A stretch of 9,466 nt of DNA from Cyanobacteria bacterium UBA791 (GTDB lineage: Bacteria; Cyanobacteriota; Vampirovibrionia; Gastranaerophilales; Gastranaerophilaceae): assembly GCA_002297005.1 (NCBI GenBank), contig DBIX01000002.1:333-9798 (forward strand), read 5' to 3'. The position numbers and the translations under genes were made by a program. Under the pieces are notes generated by a model. It saw nothing but the letters and a program-made list of their open reading frames with translations. It did no database searches and was not told the DNA's origin. This document shows positions 1-7,564 of this stretch, piece after piece. The first letter of the stretch is position 1; each line of letters opens with the position of its first letter.

Positions 1-165
1 TGAACTTGTTTCAGCATCTTACAATCTAGGAATAGTTAAATAAAAACGGTACTTTCAAAAATTTTTAGTTATTATTTTTTAAATATATTTTTATAAAATC
101 TGTTTAATCTCAGGATATTTTTAGTATACAAGGCTGGAGAGATGCTGAAACAAGTTCAGCATGAC
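1..165. repeat. Inverted-repeat (MITE-like) element, left end cut by the window
   Basis: Bases 1-19 are the exact reverse complement of bases 140-158, giving a 19-bp perfect inverted repeat around an AT-rich core of about 120 bp. The right arm continues as TTCAGCATGACA and then AAGGTATGG, and the same end sequence recurs at 9166-9189, so this is a family of dispersed elements. The left terminus presumably lies just before base 1. The core contains no coding region I can support. Such non-coding inverted-repeat units between genes behave like MITEs or REP-type elements. No transposase is visible here, so mobility is inferred. Confidence 0.6.
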
Positions 166-218
166 ACAAAAGGTATGGTAAAATTGCCATTTTTTTAAAG
201 TATTTTTCTATTCGCAAT

Positions 219-245
219 AAAAAAAAGAGTCCGAAGACTCTTTTT
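219..245 (-). terminator. Rho-independent terminator of tRNA-Arg
   Basis: Read on the minus strand, a stem of AAAAAGAGTC pairs with GACTCTTTTT around a TTCG loop closed by C-G, the very stable cUUCGg tetraloop. It is followed by a run of T residues (stem arms 236-245 and 222-231, extra tract to 219). It lies 7 nt beyond the tRNA 3' end, the right place to end the tRNA transcript. The A-tract on the other side means it could also stop transcription arriving on the plus strand. Confidence 0.85.
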
Positions 246-251
246 AAAAAA

Positions 252-325
<74 letters not shown>

Positions 326-349
326 ATTTATTCTGTTTTTCGCTTTCTT

Positions 350-364
350 CCAGTTGGATAGAGC
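350..364 (+). repeat. Inverted 15-nt copy of the tRNA-Arg D-arm
   Basis: CCAGTTGGATAGAGC at this position is the exact reverse complement of 300-314 inside the tRNA gene, 35 nt away. It is the D-loop and D-stem of the tRNA in the opposite orientation. In an unprocessed tRNA precursor it could pair with the D-arm and compete with the cloverleaf fold. It may equally be debris from a recombination event at the tRNA. Confidence 0.7.
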
Positions 365-428
365 TATTAATTTAACTCTGTTAAACTTTTACTCTAGTCT
401 TTGCCAAATCGTAAAAAATTTAATGGCT

Positions 429-445
429 CAACTGGGCTACTCACG
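429..445 (-). pseudogene. tRNA 5'-end fragment (degenerate)
   Basis: CAACTGGGCTACTC at 429-442 is identical to 308-321 of the tRNA-Arg gene, and the match continues imperfectly into the acceptor stem (CACG against CGCG). Read on the minus strand it is the last acceptor-stem bases, the linker and the first part of the D-arm. No anticodon arm or T arm follows, so this is a fragment and not a second tRNA. Together with the inverted piece at 350-364 it marks rearrangement upstream of the intact tRNA. Confidence 0.55.
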
Positions 446-454
446 TATTATTTG

Positions 455-516
455 AACTTTATTTGACAAGACTCTTGTCTCATCAACAATATTATCTTAT
501 CAAATAAAGTTTTTTT
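455..516 (+). terminator. Long hairpin after upp, T-tract on the plus strand
   Basis: AACTTTATTTGA (455-466) is the exact reverse complement of TCAAATAAAGTT (500-511), a 12-bp stem. Inside it, GACAAG-ACT-CTTGTC (465-479) forms an alternative smaller hairpin sharing two bases with the outer arm. A run of six T (511-516) follows on the plus strand. On the minus strand, the direction of upp, the hairpin is preceded by A residues and lacks a proper T tail. It may therefore act mainly as a 3' mRNA stabilising structure for the upp operon, or terminate antisense transcription. No plus-strand gene is visible that would need it. Confidence 0.4.
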
Positions 517-529
517 ATCAAGTTTTTAA

Positions 530-1180
530 TTATGTATTAAAAATTCTATCTCCAGCATCACCCATACCAGGAATAATATAGCCTTTTTCATTGATACCTT
601 CATCAACTGTTGCTGTGATGATTTCTACATCTGGATATTTTTCATGAATATTTTTAATACCTTCTGGAGCTGCCATTATACAAATAACCTTAATATTCTC
701 CATTGGAATATTTTTATCTGCATAAAGTTTAATAGCTTCTAATAAAGAATTACCTGTAGCAAGCATTGGGTCTGTAATATAGATATAGAATTTTTCAGGA
801 TTTGGAGCTTCCATAGGAACTTTGTTATAATACCAAACTGGTTTCAAAGTCTTTTCATCTCTATACATGCCGATATGTCTAATACATGCTTGAGGTAAAA
901 TATCGATTGCTTCATCAGTAAAGATAAGACCAGCTCTTAAAATTGGTGAAATAATGATATTTATATCTTCTTCAACTGTTTTTACTTTTGTTTTTACAAC
1001 TGGTGTTTCAATTTCTTTTTCTACAAGAGGTAAATTTTTTGCAGCTTCATAAAGTAAAACTCTTGTAATTTTTCTTGTCGCAATTCTTACACCTTGAGAA
1101 TCAGTATTTTTATCTCTCATTTTGCATAAATTGATAAAAATAACTGGATTTTCAATAATTCTTACATTTTTATCTTCCAT
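530..1180 (-). CDS. upp: Uracil phosphoribosyltransferase
   Basis: The 216-residue product is cytosolic uracil phosphoribosyltransferase, which salvages uracil by joining it to PRPP to give UMP and pyrophosphate. The sequence follows the bacterial Upp family over its whole length: PILRAG at 79-84, MYRDE at 105-109, the PRPP-binding loop DPMLATGNS at 137-145, AAPEG at 170-174, and the uracil-binding C-terminal motif GYIIPGMGDAGDR at 200-212. The length is close to the usual ~208 residues. The extra residues lie at the N-terminus and in the segment before the PRPP loop (about 118-132). The ATG lies one base after the stop codon of the upstream MCE gene, and its ribosome-binding site GGAG (1187-1190) sits in the last codons of that gene, so the two are probably translationally coupled. 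It is the last gene of the minus-strand array. Confidence 0.96.
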   Translation of the reverse strand: MEDKNVRIIENPVIFINLCKMRDKNTDSQGVRIATRKITRVLLYEAAKNLPLVEKEIETPVVKTKVKTVEEDINIIISPILRAGLIFTDEAIDILPQACIRHIGMYRDEKTLKPVWYYNKVPMEAPNPEKFYIYITDPMLATGNSLLEAIKLYADKNIPMENIKVICIMAAPEGIKNIHEKYPDVEIITATVDEGINEKGYIIPGMGDAGDRIFNT

Positions 1181-1181
1181 T

Positions 1182-1820
1182 CTATTCTCCTTTTTTATTC
1201 TTATTATTGTTTAAATTTTCTAACTTTTTCTGTGTTTGGTCAAGACTTTTATCAAAATCTTTCAAACCTTTCATCATATCTTTATTATTTGTTTTACCTT
1301 TAGCGTCAATTTTTGACTTTGAAACTTCGTCACCAAAATATGACATTCTATAAGTAATAGAAGAAATTTTATCAAACATATCGTCAATTAAACTAACAGC
1401 ATCGCCCAATCTCTTTGGAGCTTGCACAACCAAGTATGCTTCACCTCGTTTAGTATCGTCATTTGGTGGATAAACAACAAGTGATTTTGATCCACCCAAA
1501 CCGCTAAATTCAACTGTTACGATAGCACCTTTTGGTAATTCTAAGCCTTTTTTATTTAATGTGAACTGTACAAAAACCTCGTTATCGATGATTTTAACTC
1601 TATCGACATAACCAACAGGAACGCCCATCATATTAACAGCAGAGCCAACAATAACTCCATCAACATCAGGCATAAAGATTTGATATGTGTTATAAGCTTT
1701 ATCGTGTTTAGCTTTTATAAACAAAATAACATTTGCTAAAGCTATAAAAATCAAAAACCAAATAGCGAGTTCTATAACCCAATGAAAAGCTTTTTTAGTT
1801 TTGACTTTTTTGTTTAACAT
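1182..1820 (-). CDS. MCE/MlaD-family membrane-anchored lipid-transport protein
   Basis: The 212-residue protein has a lysine-rich start, one membrane segment at about 13-36, then an MCE domain at about 44-118. Characteristic MCE features are the Gly-x-x-Val-Gly-Ser turn at 55-60, the conserved GVPVGYVDRV (66-75) and the GGSKSLVVYPP strand (109-119). The C-terminal 75 residues are predicted helical and end in a very polar Asn/Lys-rich tail. MCE proteins form hexameric rings that carry phospholipids between the membranes of diderm bacteria, anchored in the inner membrane. The usual partners, a permease (MlaE-like) and an ATPase (MlaF-like), are not in this window, so they would have to be encoded elsewhere. 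The gene begins 11 nt after the upstream stop with only a weak AGG as ribosome-binding site, and is followed by upp after one base. MCE membership is clear; the exact substrate is not. Confidence 0.85.
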   Translation of the reverse strand: MLNKKVKTKKAFHWVIELAIWFLIFIALANVILFIKAKHDKAYNTYQIFMPDVDGVIVGSAVNMMGVPVGYVDRVKIIDNEVFVQFTLNKKGLELPKGAIVTVEFSGLGGSKSLVVYPPNDDTKRGEAYLVVQAPKRLGDAVSLIDDMFDKISSITYRMSYFGDEVSKSKIDAKGKTNNKDMMKGLKDFDKSLDQTQKKLENLNNNKNKKGE

Positions 1821-1831
1821 ATTCTTTTAAC

Positions 1832-4183
1832 CTATATTTTTTCTAATTCAGAAACATGTGGTTCAAGAAGTCTTCTTCCTACTTTTTCAAAATAGATTGA
1901 ACATAATTTCTTGTTACCATAATTAATAACTTTTTCTACGACACCTTCGCCAAATTTAGGGTGTCTAACTCTGTCATTTTTTTCAAAATCAACACTTTTG
2001 TTAGACTGTAATTCTGGTTGTGGGAAGACTGGCAAAGATGGTTCTTCCGGAGTATCGTCAATATATTTTGGAATAATTGGCTCAGATGCTTTTTCTTTTG
2101 CTTGTTGTTCTTCGACTTCTGCTTGGTGAAGTTCAACATCTAATTCACTAATCATATCCAAATCTTCTTCTGTCAATTCGTCAGAAGGTTGCTCAACATT
2201 AATAATTTGTTCTTGTGACTGTGTTGGTGCAACCTCTTGAACCTCTTCAACTACTTGTGGTTGAGGTTCTTTAACTTCTTGAACAGGTCGAGCAGGTTGA
2301 ACTTGTTGAGGTTGAGGTTCTTCAACTACTACAGGTTCTTCCTTAATTGGTTTAACTTCAACTTTCTCCTCTTTTTTAGGTTTTAGTTGAATATTTTTAA
2401 ATGCATCTTCAACTGGAGAATTAGAATATAATTTGTCTAATTGCTCTAAATCAAAGCCCTCTAGAACATCTGCTTTTTGAGATGGTTCTTGAGGTTGTTG
2501 CATAGCCTGTTGTTGAGGCATTTGCATTTGAGCTTGATTATACATTTGTTGTTGAGGATATTGTTGCATTTGCATTGGTTGCATTGGCATTTGCATATAC
2601 TGTTGAGGCATGCCTTGTTGTGGCATCATCATTGGATATGGCATTTGCATTTGCATTTGGGGTTGGCAAAAATATGGCTGTTGCATTTGTGCTTGTTGCT
2701 GAGCCATTTGTTGCATATAAGCTGGAGAATAATTGTATTGTGGAACTGTATATGGCATCTCCATGCTTTGTCTTTGATTTAATTGTTGCATTTGATTTTG
2801 CATCATTTCTTGATTTTCGATTTGATGTTTTTCAATTGCTCTATTTCTTAATCTTTCATCCTGTTGTTTTCCAAGAACTTCGTCATATTGCTTTTGTACA
2901 AGTTCTTTCATTCTATCTTTAAAGAACACAGATGTTGCATTTTCAACTGTTTCGTTTGGTTTAATTGTATCGTTAAAAATGCCTTTATCTGTTTTTAAAC
3001 TACCTATCAATGGTAAATACTGTGTTTCTTGACCATACACAATGTATTCCCATTTAGCCAATTTGCTTAAGAAAGTATTATATGCCTCAAAATCGTCTTG
3101 AATTAATGTTGGTGTAAACATTATCATATTCTTAGAGATTTTTTTAAGCTCATTTAGATACTTGTATGAATAAGGAACTGCTGTAACTGTATTAATATTT
3201 TTTGTAAAATATAGTTGTTTTAATAATTTTTTATCAGAATTACCATTAGAAATGTTTACGAAAACAATAACTTCCTCGTTCATTTTCGCAATTCTGCTAT
3301 AAATAAAGGAAATGTACTCTCTTTGTACTTGCTCTTCTACATTTGATAAATCAATAATTGATGTTGAATTTTCTATCAAACTTTTATTCAAATTTAAAAA
3401 ATCTTTTTTAGATTCTGCTAAAACACCTTTTTCTTGATATTTAATTAACGCATTTTTAATCAAAACTAATTCTAAAATTTTAGAAGATTTGTATTGTTCT
3501 TCTAAAATATCAATAAGGCTACTTACAGGAATATACTGATTTTCAATAGTTTTTACGTAATATTGAAGTTCTAAAAATGTTTCTTGAATAATAGCTTTTG
3601 ATTTTGGAGTTTTGTAATCAATACCTTTTTCAGAAATAAAGCCAAGAGTCTCGTAATTTACAGGTAATTTGAAGTTTTTACCAGCAATTAAAGTACCCTC
3701 TGTCTTATCATAAGTACCCATTGTATCAATAATAACAGTTCTTTTATTAAACAACTTAGCTTGGTCGTTTAATTTTCTAACCATTATGTCTTGATTATCT
3801 TGATTTTCACAAAGGATTAAAAGTTTATTTTTAATAAAACTAAAATCAAGCTTCAATGGAATATTATCTTGAGCCAATTCGCCAAGAGTAATAGGGTTTT
3901 CTCCCTCGAATAATTTAACAATATCAGATAAATTTAAAACGCCGATAACACTATTTGAAGATGGAACTGTACCCTCAAAATTAACAAGATTACCGTCAGG
4001 AGTAACATTATAAATAAGTCGAGCAATAGCAATATTACCATGCTTGTTTGCTTCAATGTGCATGATTTGGGCAATATAAGTCTGTCTGGAATCTTTCATC
4101 ATCAAGAATCCAGCTAAAAACAGTTTTTCATTTTCATCGAAAAACAATTTTACAAGGTTATTTTTAACCTCAAATATTCTCAT
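1832..4183 (-). CDS. HerA/DUF87-like protein with degenerate P-loop, Gln/Met-rich linker and C-terminal UvrD-type Tudor domain
   Basis: I do not recognise a named gene. Residues 1-100 resemble the small beta-barrel that precedes the ATPase core in HerA-type proteins. Residues 117-395 follow the order of a HerA RecA core: KLLIL strand (120-124), loop, helix, RTVIID-x-MG-x-Y (148-158), TSIIDLSNVEEQVQ (274-287, the HerA 'IDLS' motif), strand VIVFVN (305-310), and a final YGQE...LPLIG (383-394). The Walker A loop, expected as GxxxxGK[ST], reads CENQDNQD (125-132), with the glycines, lysine and Ser/Thr all replaced. The Walker B acidic pair is replaced by VNIS. It therefore looks like a pseudo-ATPase. 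Residues 420-460 are charged and helical, 454-567 are Gln/Met/Pro-rich, 570-730 are acidic and disordered-looking, and 732-783 match the Tudor-like domain at the C-terminus of PcrA/UvrD (NDRVRHPKFGEGVVEKV). The ATG has a good AAGGA at 4191-4195. The gene lies between SNF2 (64-nt gap) and the MCE gene. Gene boundaries are certain, the Tudor call is strong, and the HerA relation is inferred from motif order. Confidence 0.7.
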   Translation of the reverse strand: MRIFEVKNNLVKLFFDENEKLFLAGFLMMKDSRQTYIAQIMHIEANKHGNIAIARLIYNVTPDGNLVNFEGTVPSSNSVIGVLNLSDIVKLFEGENPITLGELAQDNIPLKLDFSFIKNKLLILCENQDNQDIMVRKLNDQAKLFNKRTVIIDTMGTYDKTEGTLIAGKNFKLPVNYETLGFISEKGIDYKTPKSKAIIQETFLELQYYVKTIENQYIPVSSLIDILEEQYKSSKILELVLIKNALIKYQEKGVLAESKKDFLNLNKSLIENSTSIIDLSNVEEQVQREYISFIYSRIAKMNEEVIVFVNISNGNSDKKLLKQLYFTKNINTVTAVPYSYKYLNELKKISKNMIMFTPTLIQDDFEAYNTFLSKLAKWEYIVYGQETQYLPLIGSLKTDKGIFNDTIKPNETVENATSVFFKDRMKELVQKQYDEVLGKQQDERLRNRAIEKHQIENQEMMQNQMQQLNQRQSMEMPYTVPQYNYSPAYMQQMAQQQAQMQQPYFCQPQMQMQMPYPMMMPQQGMPQQYMQMPMQPMQMQQYPQQQMYNQAQMQMPQQQAMQQPQEPSQKADVLEGFDLEQLDKLYSNSPVEDAFKNIQLKPKKEEKVEVKPIKEEPVVVEEPQPQQVQPARPVQEVKEPQPQVVEEVQEVAPTQSQEQIINVEQPSDELTEEDLDMISELDVELHQAEVEEQQAKEKASEPIIPKYIDDTPEEPSLPVFPQPELQSNKSVDFEKNDRVRHPKFGEGVVEKVINYGNKKLCSIYFEKVGRRLLEPHVSELEKI
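2483..2824 (-). repeat. Gln/Met-rich low-complexity coding segment
   Basis: This segment encodes residues 454-567 of the HerA-like protein. It consists of irregular runs of Q, M and P such as QMQMPYP and MPMQPMQMQQ, with scattered tyrosines. At DNA level it shows as repeated TTG, CAT and TTTG units on the plus strand. The composition resembles prion-like or condensate-forming linkers. It also creates long His/Leu- or Ala/Phe-rich open frames on the opposite strand that are not genes. Such tracts are prone to length variation between strains. Confidence 0.8.
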
Positions 4184-4208
4184 GTACAGTTCCTTATTTA
4201 TTAGAATT

Positions 4209-4217
4209 ATTTTAACA
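4209..4217 (-). promoter_or_regulatory. Possible internal promoter (extended -10) before the HerA-like gene
   Basis: On the minus strand the gap between SNF2 and the HerA-like gene contains TGTTAAAAT, an extended -10 element (TG-N-TAAAAT) with five of six consensus bases. It lies about 25 nt upstream of the start codon. The -35 region is only A-rich, so the call rests on the -10 alone. If used, the HerA-like, MCE and upp genes could be expressed without SNF2. There is no terminator in the gap, so read-through from SNF2 is also expected. Confidence 0.3.
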
Positions 4218-4247
4218 TGAAAATAAATTTATTTTTTAATCTTTTTA

Positions 4248-7200
4248 TTAATCAACTGAGAAAATTTCTTTAATATCATCCAAAGTCAATGACTTAGTAA
4301 TATTTCTATCAACAGAAATAACGTTATCAACTAAATCACGTTTAATAGATTTAAGTTTTTGGATTTTTTCTTCAACAGTATTTTTAGTAATAAGTCTATA
4401 CACAAATACTTTTTTAGTTTGACCAATACGATAAGCACGGTCAGTAGCTTGGTCTTCAACAGCCGGATTCCACCATGGATCGTAGTGAATAACATAATCC
4501 GCACCAGTTAAGTTCAAACCAGTACCACCAGCTTTTAAGCTGATTAAGAAAATTGGAATACTTGTTGAAGAATTAAATCTTTCAACCGCACCTTGTCTAT
4601 CTTTTGTCTTACCAGTCAAGTATTCGTAAGGAATACCAGAACGTTCCAACCAATCTTTAATAATATCTAACATATCAACAAATTGGCTGAATAATAAAAT
4701 TCTGTGACCCTCTGAAATAATTTGTTCAAGCATACCTTTCAAATGTTCGAACTTACCAGATGGAATCATGCCCTTAACATTTTCTTTGTCGTATAGTCTA
4801 GGGTGACAACAGATTTGACGTAATCTAAGTAATGCAGAGAAGATAGATAATCTGCTCTTTTCAAGACCGTTTTGCTCAATAGATTTGAACAATTCTTCTT
4901 TTGTACTATCAAGAACATCCAAGTAAAAGTCTTTTTGCTCTGGAGTAAGTTCACAGTATGCAATATTTTCAACTTTATCTGGCAAGTCTTTTGCAACGTC
5001 ACGCTTCATACGACGTAAGATAAATGGATAAATTTGTAATTTAAGACGTTTTTCAACTGTCTTATCTTGTCTTTCCATAATTGGATTAACATATCTGTAA
5101 TTAAATTCTGCAACATTAAACAAGAATCCTGGCATTAAGAAGTCAAATACTGACCATAATTCTTCTAATCTGTTTTCGATTGGAGTACCAGAAAGTGCTA
5201 ATTTGTGTTCTGCTTTTAGTTGTTTAACAGATTGTGCAGTTTGACTCATTGCGTTTTTAATATTTTGAGATTCATCAAGAATGATATATCTAAATTCGTA
5301 TTTTTGTAATTCTTCAATATCTCTTCTAATCAAAGCATAACTTGTAATTACAACATCGTGTTCAGGAATTTTTTCAAAGAAATTCTTTCTTTCAACACCA
5401 GAAAGTTTTAGGCAACTTAAAGTTGGTGCGAATTTTTGAATTTCTGATTCCCAGTTGAACACAACTGATGTTGGACAAACAACAAGAACAGGTTTTTCAC
5501 CGTCTTCTTCTTTTGCTTTTTGAATTAACGCAAGTGCTTGTAATGTTTTACCAAGACCCATATCATCAGCTAGAATACCATTTAAGCCGTATTTGTACAT
5601 AAACCATAACCAGCCAAAACCTTTTTGTTGATATTCACGGAATGTAGCATTGATACCTTTTGGTAATTCAACATCGCCACCAGTTGAGAAGGTTGAAATT
5701 TGATTCCAAAATTCTTCAAACCTTTTACTCATTACAAGTTCAAAGTTTTGGTTTTTCAATTCTGTAACCAAACCTGCACGATATGTTTTTACAACAAATT
5801 CGTTTTCATTGTTTCTATATGCATCAAACGAATTGAAAGATTTCATCATTGCATAAATATTTTCTGCAGGATATTCTACAAAACCTAAACTTCTAATTCG
5901 TGCATATTTTTCATTACTTTGAATTGTTTCGTAAATATCGTCAAAGTTGATAACTTCATCGCCAACTTGACCATATAATTTGATAACAAAACTGTCTGTT
6001 TCTGTTTCAGAAAAATCAATTTTTGCACACATTCTAAATGGCTCATCGATAATTTTGAAGAAACTCATATCATCTTTTTCTTCAAATACCCAGCCGTCAC
6101 CAGCCTTGTTCATATAATAATTATAGAAATTAATTGCATCTTCTTTTTCTAAAGCCAAATTGTTTGTTTGCATTGGAACAAATTTACAAGCCAAAAGCAT
6201 TTGGTATGCTTGGTATTCGTGTTCTAAATTTCTTTTTACCCAATAAATTAAATCTTCTTCAGGTTTTTTAATTGTCACATAAGGTGACTTATCTTGTTTA
6301 GAAAATGGAACTCTAACTCCGTCATATTCAAATTCTAAAGAAGCTTTTAATGACTGGTCATAGTCAATACCTAAAGTAACAATTTTTTTAGGTGGACGTT
6401 GTTCCAACATCAATTTACTGATGGTATCAGAAATTTCTACATCAATTTGTTCACGTAATTTTGGTAATTCTTCGTAAATAAATTTACCACCCTCAGCATC
6501 TTTCAAATCTGTGAATGTTTGTTTGATAAGATTTTGCGGTAAAACATTCATTGATACATTTGTTGGGAAAATTATATTTTTATATCGTCCCCATTTGATT
6601 TGACGAGAGAAATATCTAACCTCTTCAAAAGGTATTTCTTCACCAGTATCAGGTCGTTTCCAAGATAGAGCAAGCATAATTGTACCTGCGGTAGAACTGT
6701 TTACTGATAAAACAATTCTCCATTCGTCTTTAACAAATTTAAGTCTTTGTTTACTTCTTTCATCAAGAACTTCATCAGCAAGTGCTAATAACGGGAACAT
6801 TGGTGCAAATTTTGTGATTGGAATATCATACCAACCAGCTTTTTTATCTTGACGAGAAAGTTTTAATAAGTTTTTGAAAATTTCAACCTCTGCAAGTTGA
6901 GAATTATTTAATTTGAAATTAGGATCATTTTTTTGAGCTTCCATCAATGCCATAAGAATTGGTTCAATCGCTCTAACAACTTTACCTGTAGAACGTGACA
7001 TTACAAGAATTGAGAAGAAATTTGGTTTTCTTTTTGGATTAAAGTGAAAAATATAATTACCAGTTGGAGCTTCTGTCAAAGCTGTGTTTTCGTCTGGATA
7101 ATCAAATTCCATACCAAACTTAGTTTCTAACCAATCTTCATACGCATGGTCATTAATAGCTTTTAGAGCAACAGCAACAGCGTGTTTACACCACTCTTCC

Positions 7201-7421
7201 TTCAATGGACAGCTACAACGTGCCTCTACTTTATTTTTCTTAAAAATTAAATCAGTACTATAAGCATCTTGGAAATTACCTTTAACTTTTCCTTTATAGA
7301 AATTCTTTTCAGGATAAGCTTCAAGTATCATATTGCTAGTATAGTACTCGTAACCTCTTCGCCAGCTACCTGCCGAAGCATTATCTTTTAAAAATTTAAA
7401 ATTGAATTCAGGATGACTCAT
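4248..7421 (-). CDS. SWIM zinc-finger SNF2-family ATPase (helicase-like translocase)
   Basis: The 1057-residue protein is a full-length bacterial SNF2 ATPase, a double-stranded DNA translocase type that remodels protein-DNA complexes. Residues 69-80 are a SWIM zinc finger (C69-x-C71-x6-C78-x-H80). Residues 110-590 form the long spacer typical of SWIM-SNF2 proteins, where the SNF2-associated domain is found. The first RecA lobe has Walker A DDMGLGKT (619-626), motif Ia VVCPTSVVFNWESE (647-660), Walker B DESQ (716-719) and motif III LSGTPIEN (743-750). The second lobe has LLFSQF (909-914), GGTGLNLTGAD (965-975), DPWWNP (981-986) and QATDRAYRIGQ (991-1001). All catalytic motifs are intact. The best-known bacterial relatives are RapA, which recycles RNA polymerase, and Bacillus YwqA, which has a SWIM partner; the cellular role here is unknown. 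The chosen ATG has only a weak GA-rich ribosome-binding site, but the next Met (31) would cut into the conserved N-terminus. Confidence 0.93.
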   Translation of the reverse strand: MSHPEFNFKFLKDNASAGSWRRGYEYYTSNMILEAYPEKNFYKGKVKGNFQDAYSTDLIFKKNKVEARCSCPLKEEWCKHAVAVALKAINDHAYEDWLETKFGMEFDYPDENTALTEAPTGNYIFHFNPKRKPNFFSILVMSRSTGKVVRAIEPILMALMEAQKNDPNFKLNNSQLAEVEIFKNLLKLSRQDKKAGWYDIPITKFAPMFPLLALADEVLDERSKQRLKFVKDEWRIVLSVNSSTAGTIMLALSWKRPDTGEEIPFEEVRYFSRQIKWGRYKNIIFPTNVSMNVLPQNLIKQTFTDLKDAEGGKFIYEELPKLREQIDVEISDTISKLMLEQRPPKKIVTLGIDYDQSLKASLEFEYDGVRVPFSKQDKSPYVTIKKPEEDLIYWVKRNLEHEYQAYQMLLACKFVPMQTNNLALEKEDAINFYNYYMNKAGDGWVFEEKDDMSFFKIIDEPFRMCAKIDFSETETDSFVIKLYGQVGDEVINFDDIYETIQSNEKYARIRSLGFVEYPAENIYAMMKSFNSFDAYRNNENEFVVKTYRAGLVTELKNQNFELVMSKRFEEFWNQISTFSTGGDVELPKGINATFREYQQKGFGWLWFMYKYGLNGILADDMGLGKTLQALALIQKAKEEDGEKPVLVVCPTSVVFNWESEIQKFAPTLSCLKLSGVERKNFFEKIPEHDVVITSYALIRRDIEELQKYEFRYIILDESQNIKNAMSQTAQSVKQLKAEHKLALSGTPIENRLEELWSVFDFLMPGFLFNVAEFNYRYVNPIMERQDKTVEKRLKLQIYPFILRRMKRDVAKDLPDKVENIAYCELTPEQKDFYLDVLDSTKEELFKSIEQNGLEKSRLSIFSALLRLRQICCHPRLYDKENVKGMIPSGKFEHLKGMLEQIISEGHRILLFSQFVDMLDIIKDWLERSGIPYEYLTGKTKDRQGAVERFNSSTSIPIFLISLKAGGTGLNLTGADYVIHYDPWWNPAVEDQATDRAYRIGQTKKVFVYRLITKNTVEEKIQKLKSIKRDLVDNVISVDRNITKSLTLDDIKEIFSVD

Positions 7422-7505
7422 TGGATTGTGGAGTATCTCTTTCTTTTACTTCAATAAGGCTATCAATAAACGATTAAAAGTTTATACCTCAAAAATCGTA
7501 TGTTT

Positions 7506-7534
7506 ATTATTACATGAAAGATTTTAAAGTGCAA
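7506..7534 (-). promoter_or_regulatory. Promoter of the SNF2 gene and operon
   Basis: On the minus strand, TTGCAC (7529-7534) is followed after 17 nt by AATAAT (7506-7511), preceded by TGT, an extended -10 (TGNAATAAT, five of six bases). Transcription would start near 7499, leaving a leader of about 78 nt before the SNF2 ATG. The perfect 12-nt palindrome GTTATTAATAAC (7535-7546) abuts the -35 and could be an operator, although AT-rich palindromes of this size also arise by chance. Confidence 0.55.
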
Positions 7535-7564
7535 GTTATTAATAACATATACCTTTAAAAAAAA

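Noticed and set aside
350..445. A second complete tRNA gene
   Set aside because: Only a D-arm piece and a 5' piece are present, in opposite orientations. There is no anticodon arm, T arm or acceptor pairing.
2477..2922. Two plus-strand open frames rich in His/Leu and Ala/Phe/Val
   Set aside because: They lie opposite the Gln/Met-rich coding tract, and their odd composition is explained by the complement of its CAA, CAG and ATG codons. No ribosome-binding site or family resemblance was seen.
4766..5888. Short frames inside the SNF2 gene (minus strand at 4766-5002, plus strand at 5700-5888)
   Set aside because: The SNF2 frame is continuous with conserved motifs on both sides, so these are shadow frames.
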